From the NCBI GenBank assembly GCA_046297495.1, contig JBKBIP010000015.1, forward strand, positions 62,001-126,000: a stretch of 64,000 nt of DNA, given 5' to 3'. The translations under genes and the position numbers were made by a program. Numbering within the stretch: the first letter of the stretch is position 1; each line of letters starts with the position of its first letter. The stretch is from JBKBIP01 sp046297495 (GTDB lineage Bacteria > Planctomycetota > Planctomycetia > Gemmatales > Gemmataceae). Shown one piece after another: positions 54,287-62,835 of this stretch. The notes below the pieces were generated by a model. The model worked only from the letters and a program-made list of their open reading frames with translations, did no database searches and had not been told where the DNA came from.

Positions 54287-57200
54287 ATGATCCGAACAGA
54301 CCCTGAGAAGAGGCTCAATACTGTGTGGACTCCCAAGCGATTGCTACTGCTCTTGTTAGGCTGTGCCGTCTCCTGCACTGCGTACGCGGTTTATGCGCGG
54401 TTCTTCGGCAACGTGGATGGTTTGCCGCAACTACCCGCGGAATACGCCGAACGCCAGCTGGATGATTCCTTCGTTCCGCCGCCTCGCCAGGAAAACATCG
54501 CCGATCAAAAACTGCGGCTGGCGTTCGGCGAGAATTGTCCCGAACTGAAACGCACGATCAAGCTTGAAGTCCAAACGCGCGGCATCGTGTTGGCGGCGGA
54601 CCTGTTCGTCATCGAACCGGACGGCCGGGTCAAGCTGGCCCCCTTTAGCTTGGCGCTGTTCAACGAAGACGAGAATAACCCCGCCAACCCGCCCGAAATC
54701 AACAGCCTGCGCAGCGACTTGGCCTATTTGACATTTGATCGTCCGATCAGCAACTCCGCTGACATGGGCAATCGCCGGATCATCGGCGCCGAGCTGGTGC
54801 AAGATCGCGACCAGGCCAAGGACAACAAGCGGCATGGCCACGTCGCGGGGGTCAGTATCGTGAACAACCGCCGCACGCTGGGCCGCGATGATGATATGTC
54901 CTTATTCACGCCGGGGCCGGTCTATTATCAAGAAGCGCTGAAACGCATCTGGACGCGCGAAGTGGTCCAAATCATCGACATGCAGACCAAGCCCAAACCC
55001 ACCACGGTGACGGCGACGGGCATGGACGTGTATTTGTCCACCGATCCCGCCTTGGCCAAGGACGGTAAGCCGCCCGTGCGCCATGCCAAGGCGCCGGCCT
55101 TCACCGGCGTGGAACGCGTCGTGCTGCGCTCGGACGTGGATATGCACTTGTGGGTGGACGCCCGCTCGGGATTCTTGTCCGGCGGTCGATCACAACCGAT
55201 GGCGCCTGCCGCGGCCGAAGTGCCCCGTTCCCTGGATGACGTGGAACGGGCTGTCGCCGAAGGCGCGACTAACCATGAAAACGCCGACCGATCGCAAATC
55301 GTGATCACGACGCAAGGACCCTTTGAATACGACGTGCGGACCGATCGCGCCCAGTTCGATATTTCACGGCATCCTGGCCAACGTCCGAATCAAATCTCCG
55401 TGACCCGGCAACATGTGATCGGCGGACTGCCTGGCCCCTGCGATCAGCTCAATTGCGACCATCTGACCTTGCAGTTTCGCCGCAAGGCCGATGACTCCCA
55501 GAAAGCCAATGCCCAGAAGACCGATGACCGGGCGGTGCAGCTCGAAATTGAAACCGCGCATGCCACGGGCAGCCAGGTGGTGTTGACATCCGATGCAGAA
55601 TCGCTGGTCGCCACTGGCAATGAGCTTTGGTATGACGCCCGCACGCACACCAGCATTTTGCGCGGCACGCCGGAAATGATGGCCATCAAGGATACCAATG
55701 AGATTTACGCCCGGGAGCTAATCCTGGCGGGCCTCGGCGCGGGGAAAGGCCAGCGGGCCACGGCCAAGGGGCCAGGCCGCATCGAGATGCTGGACCAAGC
55801 CACCCAGCGCAAGACGCTACACGCCAGCTGGTCCGAAGCGTTGGAATTCGGCTATGAGGGCGACTTGGAATTGCTGGTCCTCAAAGGAACAGGCACTTTT
55901 CACGACAAAGAAACCGGCCAGCTCCTGCAAGCGGACCTGTTGAAAGTCTGGCTGGAGAACGGCACCGCCATTGCCGCGACGACTCCCTCAAAGTCCGAAC
56001 GGAGACCGCATCATATTGATGCCCGCGGGCACGTCCTTGCGCGCGCTCCCGATCTGCACATTCACGACACGGAGCGCTTGATCGTGTGGTTCAAGGATGC
56101 TCCCCACTTGCACGGCCAGCTGCCCGATCAAGTATCGCCGACCAACCTGGACAACGCCATCGGCGCCGAGGAAGCGTCCGATCAAGCCGCCAGCCCGGTA
56201 GCCGTCGTCTCGGAAACGCGCGGCCAAGAGCGAAAGGACACGCTTCCCAACCGCTCCTTGTTGACGAGTGATTCCATGTCATCGAAAAGTCCCATCGACC
56301 TGTCCGCTCGATTGGTGGAAGTGTACATTCGCCGGATGGACAAGCGGAACGAACTCGACAAGGTGTGGTGCGAGGGGACGGTGCGCGTGCGCCAAGAGGC
56401 GGTTCATCACGAGGAACGAGGGGTCGATATTCGCGGCCAGACCATGCAGCTAACTCACTACCCCGAAGGGCACGTCTTGCTCGTGACCGGCAATTTGGCC
56501 GAGGTTCACTTTGACAAGATGTCGATTCTCGGACCAGAAATCAACATCGACCAAAAGGACAATCAGGTCTGGGTGAACGGCCACGGCGCCATGCGCATGC
56601 TCAGCAGCACCACGTTTCAAGGCAAGCAGCTCGATCAACCGCGCGACATTACCATTCACTGGAACCGCAATATGTTCTTCAACGGCAAAGACGCGCAGTT
56701 CTTCGGCGGCATCCAGGCCGAACAGGACAACGCGCGCCTGGCCTGCCAGACCATGCAAGTGTTCCTCAACCGCCTGGTTTCCCTCAAGGGTGGGGGAAAC
56801 CAGGGGGAGGAACCGACCAAGGTGGAAAAAGTCGTTTGTGACAAGAGTGTGCGCATCGAAGACAGCCAATGGGAAGAGGGCAACTTCGTCCGCTATAGCC
56901 GGATCGATTCGCATGAGCTATCCCTGGACAATCAGGAAGGCATCGTGATCGCGCCAGGTCCGGGCGTGGTCCGCATCATGCAGATGGGGGACAAGCAAAC
57001 GCGACTCGGCGACCCGCGCGGCGCGGCCGCCCCCCAACCCAGCCCACCGGCCAGCTCCGCCTCCGCCAAGGTGGAACAGGAGCTGAAGCTAACGCGCGTC
57101 ACCTATTTGGGGCGCATGTTCGCCAACAACAACACGCGCATCGCCATTTTCTATGACAATGTCGAAGTCGTGCAGGTGCCTTCCGACAATCCGGACGCCG

Positions 57201-57547
57201 TGATCGACATCGACCGCCTACCCCCGGACGGGTTGTATATGCGCTGTGAGCAACTCAAGGTGTATAGCAGCAAGGACAACAACGGCGTCACCCATCAACA
57301 GATGGAAGCCCACCGCAAGGCCATCGTGCAAGCCCGTGAATTTTGGGGCCGAGCCGACATCATCAAATACGATGACAGCAAGCAGCTCATCATCTTTGAA
57401 GGAGTCGGCGGCAACCTGGCCACGCTCTACCGCGTCAAGAACCCCGGCGACCGGCCCGAGGAAATCCGTGCTAAGAAGATCTCCTATCAACGCCACACCG
57501 GCCAACTGACCATCGAAAAAGCCGGCCGCATTAACATTTCCGAGTAG
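54287..57547 (+). CDS. Large LptC/LptA (OstA)-like LPS transport protein
   Basis: 1086 residues with one N-terminal transmembrane helix (about 18-38). The remaining part is beta-rich, with an OstA-like pattern (for example RGQTMQLTHYPEGHVLLVTGNLAEVHF near 722-748) and repeated strands suited to the jelly-roll fold of LptA/LptC. LptC and LptA carry lipopolysaccharide across the periplasm; usual lengths are 190 and 180 residues, so this would be a much enlarged bridge or scaffold. The kdsD-kdsC-lptC order of E. coli supports the role. The last 100 residues resemble LptA-like strands. No strong ribosome binding site; GTG 54323 is an alternative start. Confidence 0.62.
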   Translation: MIRTDPEKRLNTVWTPKRLLLLLLGCAVSCTAYAVYARFFGNVDGLPQLPAEYAERQLDDSFVPPPRQENIADQKLRLAFGENCPELKRTIKLEVQTRGIVLAADLFVIEPDGRVKLAPFSLALFNEDENNPANPPEINSLRSDLAYLTFDRPISNSADMGNRRIIGAELVQDRDQAKDNKRHGHVAGVSIVNNRRTLGRDDDMSLFTPGPVYYQEALKRIWTREVVQIIDMQTKPKPTTVTATGMDVYLSTDPALAKDGKPPVRHAKAPAFTGVERVVLRSDVDMHLWVDARSGFLSGGRSQPMAPAAAEVPRSLDDVERAVAEGATNHENADRSQIVITTQGPFEYDVRTDRAQFDISRHPGQRPNQISVTRQHVIGGLPGPCDQLNCDHLTLQFRRKADDSQKANAQKTDDRAVQLEIETAHATGSQVVLTSDAESLVATGNELWYDARTHTSILRGTPEMMAIKDTNEIYARELILAGLGAGKGQRATAKGPGRIEMLDQATQRKTLHASWSEALEFGYEGDLELLVLKGTGTFHDKETGQLLQADLLKVWLENGTAIAATTPSKSERRPHHIDARGHVLARAPDLHIHDTERLIVWFKDAPHLHGQLPDQVSPTNLDNAIGAEEASDQAASPVAVVSETRGQERKDTLPNRSLLTSDSMSSKSPIDLSARLVEVYIRRMDKRNELDKVWCEGTVRVRQEAVHHEERGVDIRGQTMQLTHYPEGHVLLVTGNLAEVHFDKMSILGPEINIDQKDNQVWVNGHGAMRMLSSTTFQGKQLDQPRDITIHWNRNMFFNGKDAQFFGGIQAEQDNARLACQTMQVFLNRLVSLKGGGNQGEEPTKVEKVVCDKSVRIEDSQWEEGNFVRYSRIDSHELSLDNQEGIVIAPGPGVVRIMQMGDKQTRLGDPRGAAAPQPSPPASSASAKVEQELKLTRVTYLGRMFANNNTRIAIFYDNVEVVQVPSDNPDAVIDIDRLPPDGLYMRCEQLKVYSSKDNNGVTHQQMEAHRKAIVQAREFWGRADIIKYDDSKQLIIFEGVGGNLATLYRVKNPGDRPEEIRAKKISYQRHTGQLTIEKAGRINISE

Positions 57548-57693
57548 AAACCGATCCCCGTGCCAAAATCAGGGGTTCCCTTGGATCACGCCATCCCGCC
57601 GCGATCCGAGGGAGTCCCTGTATCGCGTTTTACCCGAAGAAACATTCCCAAGACTGTTTCCATGTCCTGCGCGATCGAACGATGACGGTGGCT

Positions 57694-57740
57694 GGATGCC
57701 TCGGTTCGCGTTCAGGGCCGCGTGCGCGACCGAGGCATCC
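57694..57740. repeat. REP hairpin family A, variant copy 4
   Basis: GGATGCCTCGGTTCGCG pairs with CGCGACCGAGGCATCC, one bulged base. Compared with 29988-30035 two stem positions have changed on each arm so that pairing is kept (A-T to C-G, T-A to G-C). Confidence 0.6.
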
Positions 57741-57937
57741 GCCCTACGTTTGGTCCCTGTTATCATCCGGCGGACTGCGGCGCGGTACTGCCGTGGCGCG
57801 AAAGCCCATCCCTCTGAGCACGCCGCGCCCGCGAGTGCCGCCCTTTGCTGGCACGGCGTACTCGGCGGAACTTTCCTGCCGGGGCAATGGAGTGACATGG
57901 TGGAATGAAAACGCGAAGTGCTGGACGATTCAACATA

Positions 57938-57973
57938 AAAGGGCAGGATTCGTGGTGCCGAATCCTGCCCTTT
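57938..57973. terminator. Bidirectional terminator after the second porin
   Basis: AAAGGGCAGGATTCG (57938-57952) and CGAATCCTGCCCTTT (57959-57973) form a 15-bp perfect stem, with Ts beyond the stem on the minus strand. The porin stop is 52 nt away. Confidence 0.65.
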
Positions 57974-58024
57974 GACTTGGTGTATTGCACCGAGTTGCGT
58001 TACCTGTCGGCGCTCTATTACCGA

Positions 58025-59800
58025 TTAATAACGGAACTCCAAGCCGCCGCTGAAGCCTTGGGCCCAAAAGTCGCTGGAGCGAAATTCAAAACGCGGCTCG
58101 GCGGGGCCAACCAGTGTGCCGGGCGGGATTTGTGTCGGATTCACCCGCAAATCGATTTGGTCTCCGGCGCGGGCCACATCGCTCCAGTACAGGAAGGTGT
58201 AACCCGCGAAAGCCCGCAGGTGTTTGGTGGCTTGCACGCCAACGTTGACGTTCACCTCCGGCACCACGGCGAAGTGGTTGCGATGATAACGGCCAATGTT
58301 ACTATTCTGTCCCAACAAGCCGCCCACGTTGGCGGTTTGGGTGCCGTCGGGAAGAATGACCAGGGTATTCCCCTGAACTTCCGCCGTGCTGACCGTCGCC
58401 CCCAGCGCGCACTTGCCGGTCAGGTCCAAGAACCAACGGCCGCGCCGTAATTCAATGGCAATCCCCAGATCGCCGCCATGAAATTGGTTGTCCGTGTTGA
58501 ATCCATCCGCGACCAGGAAGCGCGTTCCGACGGGGATGATGGGATTGACGGTGGTGACAGTCAATGACTCGTCAATATCAATTTCCTCATCCAGTTGCAG
58601 GAACCGGTAGCCGCCCAACACATCGACACGATAGCAACAACCGCGGCAGATATTGGCGCGGAAGAGCGCCCCCGCTCCCAGGAAGTTGGCGGTGTTGGCC
58701 CGCACGCTCACGGCGCCGGACAGCAAATCGGGGAAGGAAACCAGTTGGGAATCTTGTTGATTCAATTGCGTGTTGAAGAAGGGCCGCGCCAGGATGGGGC
58801 TTCCTGGTGAATTGGCCAGAAAATTGGCGGAGCCATTCTCCAGAAAGAAGAAGCTCCCTTCCAGGCCGAATTTTTGCCGTTTGTCCAACCAGCCGCCGAT
58901 GGTGAATCTGCCGCCGGAGCGCTCGTCGTCATTGACGCGTTCGTTTCCGAAGAGAACGCGGGTTCCGGGTTGGCCAAGCACTCCTGCCTCCTCGCGGGGC
59001 GTGCCGTCCACGCTCAGAGTCACTAGCGGGGGCAGTGGACTCCCTTTGAGCCACCACAGCAAGTATTCCCCGCGCGCCCAGATTTTACCTGGCGGACCAC
59101 AGAGGGGATCACAACACACGCAACAAGGCGCCTGCCACGCTTGCTCACAGCCATCGGAACAGGATAGCGCCTCTGCTGGTAATTTCAAGAAAGGCTGGGC
59201 GGAACTAGGCGGCTCCGTCGTCAGTGTGTCCGGCGTCTCACACGCTTCCTCGGCGGCGGCGTCTTGGCTGGCTGAGCCAACGACTTTGGCAAGGGAAACT
59301 GTGCCGAGCTTTTGCTTGAGCGGCGCGAGGAACGCTTGACATTTGTGGGACAGCGGCAATAACGTCGGCATGGGAGAGGACAACTCCCGCGGCGGCGGCG
59401 GCGGGGCCTGCGGCGCCTTGGGTGCCGGGCCGACCATCATGGGAGCCACGGGGAAAAGGGTCTGGGCGTAGGGCGTCGGGGAAGGTGGCGGTGTTCCCGC
59501 GGGGGGTTGGTATTGCGGACGTGGCATCGGCGGTCGAGGCGCGGGCATCGTTTGCGGCACGTGATACATCGGTGCATAAGCATGAGGATGCGGCGCCGGA
59601 TAAACGGCACCGGGATGACCGTGCATCATCGGCGGGTGATACATCGGCGATGGCCAACTGGGTGCGGGTTGGCCGTACATGGGATGGACAGGGGCTGGCC
59701 CATAGCCGGGGTGCGGGTAGTAACCAGCCGGTGACTGCGCGGCGCACCACGGCGCGGTGACAACCAGCAAGACGACGGCGCTTAGACAACTTCTATACAT
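58025..59800 (-). CDS. BBP7-family porin, paralogue of 952-2643
   Basis: 591 residues. The signal peptide (1-22, ending CAAQ) is followed by a 100-residue Pro/His/Tyr-rich stretch rich in PMYH repeats. Then comes a Cys-rich motif CCVCCDPLCGPPG near 218-230, and the BBP7 signature WARGEYLLWW near 233-242. The barrel ends in a terminal aromatic (GLEFRY). The extended low-complexity N-terminus may reach the cell surface or peptidoglycan. ATG 59800 has GGAG 7 nt upstream. It converges with the LptC/LptA-like gene across a terminator. Confidence 0.8.
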   Translation of the reverse strand: MYRSCLSAVVLLVVTAPWCAAQSPAGYYPHPGYGPAPVHPMYGQPAPSWPSPMYHPPMMHGHPGAVYPAPHPHAYAPMYHVPQTMPAPRPPMPRPQYQPPAGTPPPSPTPYAQTLFPVAPMMVGPAPKAPQAPPPPPRELSSPMPTLLPLSHKCQAFLAPLKQKLGTVSLAKVVGSASQDAAAEEACETPDTLTTEPPSSAQPFLKLPAEALSCSDGCEQAWQAPCCVCCDPLCGPPGKIWARGEYLLWWLKGSPLPPLVTLSVDGTPREEAGVLGQPGTRVLFGNERVNDDERSGGRFTIGGWLDKRQKFGLEGSFFFLENGSANFLANSPGSPILARPFFNTQLNQQDSQLVSFPDLLSGAVSVRANTANFLGAGALFRANICRGCCYRVDVLGGYRFLQLDEEIDIDESLTVTTVNPIIPVGTRFLVADGFNTDNQFHGGDLGIAIELRRGRWFLDLTGKCALGATVSTAEVQGNTLVILPDGTQTANVGGLLGQNSNIGRYHRNHFAVVPEVNVNVGVQATKHLRAFAGYTFLYWSDVARAGDQIDLRVNPTQIPPGTLVGPAEPRFEFRSSDFWAQGFSGGLEFRY

Positions 59801-60166
59801 TTCTGCACTCCATTGCGAGAATACTCCACAGGTGAACGCCTCAATCGGGATGCGGATGAGGGGGTTCACGATGGGATCGAGACATTCTTGTCACGAGACT
59901 CTCTATGTTCATCGACGATCCGGGAAGGGATTCTCCGTGACGTTCCGCTTCTAGGGCGCGGATAGCCTCAGCCCGCCAGCGCTTTGCGCCGTTCTTGCGT
60001 TCGCGCTGAGATGCGCGGATTATGCCGAGGCGCGAAAGGTAAGCGATTTTTTGGGAAAGTAGGGGGCCGATCTCTGCTCCTCCAAAGCCGATTTCCTACA
60101 ATGTACATTCCTGCTCACGCGGCATAAGTCGAACAATAAATGAACCAATTCCAAAAGGAGCCATTC
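59801..60166. other. Divergent spacer
   Basis: 366 nt between the porin and a small gene on the plus strand. Contains the 16-bp repeat of 69-84 at 60015-60030, which read on the minus strand offers CATAAT, a possible porin -10. AAAAGGAG precedes the small gene. Nothing else found. Confidence 0.45.
60015..60030 (-). repeat. 16-bp exact repeat of 69-84
   Basis: GCGGATTATGCCGAGG occurs identically at 69-84. On the minus strand it contains CATAAT. It may be a promoter part or operator. Confidence 0.4.
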
Positions 60167-60496
60167 ATGGCAAAGCAAAAATCCACCAAGAACCAACAAC
60201 TACGCGGTGACGGTGCGGAGGCGCTCGAAGCGGCGCAGGCCGAGAAAGCAGGCGCGAAGTTTGAATGGCACTATGGCCGGATCACGCGCCTGGGGAACTA
60301 TGAGATGGGGGGTGGAAAGAGTGTGTCGATTGTCTGGGAGGAAGGGGGCGTTACTTCTCAGCAAGGCGTGCTCAGCGACGAACAGTGGGAGATTCTCAAG
60401 TTGGCGTTTCTCACCACCGGACGCATCGCGGTTCTCAGCGATCAGAGTGGGGACGATTGGATGTACGATTATCGCATCCTCGAAGCGGTGCGCTGA
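60167..60496 (+). CDS. Small protein of unknown function
   Basis: 109 residues, no signal peptide or membrane segment. The N-terminus is Lys/Gln-rich and helical. The middle (FEWHYGRITRLGNYEMGGGKSVSIVWEEGG) and the rest are beta-rich with a compact fold. AAAAGGAG lies 6 nt before ATG 60167, a strong initiation signal, and the codon pattern looks real. I recognise no family. Confidence 0.6.
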   Translation: MAKQKSTKNQQLRGDGAEALEAAQAEKAGAKFEWHYGRITRLGNYEMGGGKSVSIVWEEGGVTSQQGVLSDEQWEILKLAFLTTGRIAVLSDQSGDDWMYDYRILEAVR

Positions 60497-60557
60497 AATG
60501 AGCGGAAGCTGCGGCACGGACGTTTCATTGATGGCCCACCGCTGCCTTACGCCGAAA

Positions 60558-61691
60558 TCAGCGCGCGCTTTCAGCTTGACCCAGTATGTTTCCGTCAAAA
60601 TCAAAAAGAATGACATGAACGTGGAGCTGGCCAGCAGCGTGGGCCGCGCATTGTTCCGCGGCCAAGGCACATAGCTGGCGAAAGAAATCGGTCCAGCCGG
60701 CTTCCTCGACCAGCTCTTGCACATGCCGGGCCGTGTGGGCGGCGGCGATGGCGTCGGCCAGCGCTGCTGGGGCCTGGAGCGCGCGGGCGACCTGACTGAG
60801 AAAGGCACAATCGACCTGATTCCCCGCCACGTGGGTTTGCATCTTGCCGGCAGCGATCTTCGAGAGCTTGCCGATCATCACGCCCAAGGTCACGCGCGGC
60901 ACGCCTCGTTCCGCCGCCCGTTTCAGGCAGACGCCCGTGAAAATCCCCATTTGCACGAAGGCCATTTCCGGTAAGTCGGGATAGAGCTGGCGGGCGAAGG
61001 TCTCACTGCGGCCGCCGGTGGTCAAGACGATGTGCTCCAGATGATTGGCGGCAGCCACATCAATGGCCTGCACCACCGACGCCCGCCAAGCCGCCGTGGA
61101 CATGGCCCGGACAATGCCGGTGGTTCCCAAGATGGAGATGCCGCCGACGATGCCCAAGCGAGCATTGAAAGTTCGCTGGGCCAGCTCCGCGCCGTTGGGC
61201 ACGCTGAGGGTGACTTCGACGCCGGGATCGGGATGATCGCTTCCCAGCACATCGGCGACCGCCTGGCGGATCATGCGCTGCGGCACCGGGTTGATGGCTG
61301 GGCTGCCGACTGGTAATTCCAGACCGCGCCGCGTGATCACGCCGACCCCCGCGCCGCCGCGCAGGTGAATCCCCGGCTCGGCCACGCGCCGCACCGTGGC
61401 GAAAATCTCCGCGCCGTGGGTCACATCGGGATCATCGCCGGCATCCTTGACGACGCCGCCGCGGGCGGTATCCTCTATCCATTCCAACGTGTTGATGCGG
61501 ATTTCCAACACACGCGGGATGGGGAGCTGAATGGTCACCGTCTCCGGCCAGCCCCGGTCGAGCAGTACCAGGCACGCCGCCTTGGCCGCCGCCGCCGCCG
61601 CCGTGCCGGTCGTGAACCCTTCGCGCCGCCCCCGGGGGTTCCGAGGCGGAACGGTATGACCTCGAACGATCTGGCACGGCTGTCGTGGCAT
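60558..61691 (-). CDS. cbiD: Cobalt-precorrin-5B C1-methyltransferase
   Basis: 377 residues matching CbiD: REGFTTGTAAAAAAKAA, GVGVITRRGLELPVG, ISILGTTGIVRAMS and VLTTGGRSETFAR are the usual motifs. It methylates C1 of the corrin ring in the anaerobic cobalamin route. No other cobalamin gene is in the window. ATG 61691 gives normal length, though its ribosome binding site is weak; the frame is open upstream to 61886. A minus-strand terminator-like hairpin sits in the leader at 61780-61805, so attenuation is possible. Confidence 0.85.
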   Translation of the reverse strand: MPRQPCQIVRGHTVPPRNPRGRREGFTTGTAAAAAAKAACLVLLDRGWPETVTIQLPIPRVLEIRINTLEWIEDTARGGVVKDAGDDPDVTHGAEIFATVRRVAEPGIHLRGGAGVGVITRRGLELPVGSPAINPVPQRMIRQAVADVLGSDHPDPGVEVTLSVPNGAELAQRTFNARLGIVGGISILGTTGIVRAMSTAAWRASVVQAIDVAAANHLEHIVLTTGGRSETFARQLYPDLPEMAFVQMGIFTGVCLKRAAERGVPRVTLGVMIGKLSKIAAGKMQTHVAGNQVDCAFLSQVARALQAPAALADAIAAAHTARHVQELVEEAGWTDFFRQLCALAAEQCAAHAAGQLHVHVILFDFDGNILGQAESAR

Positions 61692-61779
61692 GATGTTACG
61701 TTGCTGCGCGAAAATGGCGATGGTGGAGTTTATTGTCCCACGTTGAGTCGTGGACGGAAGAGGAAGTTTAGTAGAGAGG

Positions 61780-61805
61780 AAAAAGGCCGGATTGGAAATC
61801 CGGCC
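61780..61805 (-). terminator. Terminator-like hairpin in the cbiD leader
   Basis: Minus strand GGCCGGATT-TCC-AATCCGGCC followed by TTTTT. It lies 90 nt upstream of the cbiD start, where no minus-strand gene ends. Confidence 0.6.
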
Positions 61806-61861
61806 CCCATGCTTTCGTGCCGGGAGTAATATAATGGTAAGAAACTCCCAGGGGGAATGCG

Positions 61862-61885
61862 AGCCGGTGGCGCGCCCGCTAAACA
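61862..61885 (+). repeat. Dispersed CGCCCGCTAAAC-type repeat, copy 5
   Basis: GCCGGTGGCGCGCCCGCTAA in the divergent cbiD/DUF58 gap; matches 622-647 inverted. Confidence 0.5.
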
Positions 61886-61909
61886 CGGACTTCTAAAATC
61901 TGAAAGCTG

Positions 61910-62794
61910 ATGATTTCTCCACAATTATCTCGCCAGATTCGTCGTTTGCAGATTCGCGCCCGGCGGGCCGTGGAGGATTTGCTGGGGGGGGCCTATCATA
62001 GCGTCTTCAAGGGGACCGGAATGGCCTTCGAGGAGGTGCGCGAATATCAGCCCGGCGACGATGTGCGCCGCATTGATTGGAACGTGACGGCCCGCATGGG
62101 GCACCCGTTCATCAAGCGCTACATCGAGGAACGGGAATTGACGGTGATGTTGGCTCTGGATGTCAGCGGCAGCCAGCAGTTCGGCACCCAGCGCCAGCCC
62201 AAGCGCGAAATCGCCGCCGAGATCGCCGCGTTGCTGGCCTTCAGCGCTTACGGCAACAATGACAAGGTGGGTTTACTTGCCTTTAGCGATCATGTGGAAC
62301 TGTACCTGCCGCCGCGCAAAAGCACACAACACATCTTGCGCATCATCCGCGAGGTGCTCGGCTATCCCCCTGGCCAACGCCGCACGCACTTGGCCCAGGC
62401 GCTGGATTATCTCAATCGCGTGCAACGGCGGCGGGCCATTGTGTTTCTGATTAGCGATTTTCTGGACCATGACTACGAACGCCCCCTGCGGCGCGCGGCC
62501 CGGCGGCACGACCTGATTGCCGTGCATATCAGCGACCCGCGCGAAGAGGAGCTGCCCCCTGTCGGCCTGCTGGAAGTGGTGGACGCGGAAACGGGCCGAC
62601 ATTGGCTGCTGGACACGTCCGCCGCCGCCGTGCGCCAAGCCTATGCCGACCAAGCCCAGCAGCGCCGAGCCTCTCTGCGGCAATTGCTGCGCTCGGCCCG
62701 CATCGATCTGATCGACACCTCGACCGAAGGGGGACACCTCGACGCCCTGATGCGGTTTTTTGAAACTCGTCAGGGACGCTTGAAAAGAGAGTAG
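61910..62794 (+). CDS. DUF58-domain protein
   Basis: 294 residues. The DUF58 mark GMAFEEVREYQPGDDVRRIDWNV is at about 37-60, followed by a vWA-like fold with DVSGSQQF and IVFLISDFLDHDYE. DUF58 proteins usually occur with MoxR ATPases and BatA/BatD-type proteins in metal-dependent stress or assembly systems, and a BatD-like gene follows after 41 nt. No MoxR gene is present. Cytoplasmic, without membrane segments. Confidence 0.85.
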   Translation: MISPQLSRQIRRLQIRARRAVEDLLGGAYHSVFKGTGMAFEEVREYQPGDDVRRIDWNVTARMGHPFIKRYIEERELTVMLALDVSGSQQFGTQRQPKREIAAEIAALLAFSAYGNNDKVGLLAFSDHVELYLPPRKSTQHILRIIREVLGYPPGQRRTHLAQALDYLNRVQRRRAIVFLISDFLDHDYERPLRRAARRHDLIAVHISDPREEELPPVGLLEVVDAETGRHWLLDTSAAAVRQAYADQAQQRRASLRQLLRSARIDLIDTSTEGGHLDALMRFFETRQGRLKRE

Positions 62795-62835
62795 CCCCCC
62801 GTGTAGCGCGCGAGCTATCGGCGAGCACTTGTGCA

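Larger units (their letters stand above)
57548..58024. other. Convergent spacer with REP copy and terminator
   Basis: 477 nt between the convergent LptC/LptA-like and BBP7 genes. It contains the family A REP variant (57694-57740) and a bidirectional terminator (57938-57973). No gene found. Confidence 0.5.

Noticed and set aside
61692..61909. Cobalamin riboswitch upstream of cbiD
   Set aside because: The leader is short and lacks the B12-box; only a terminator-like hairpin is visible.
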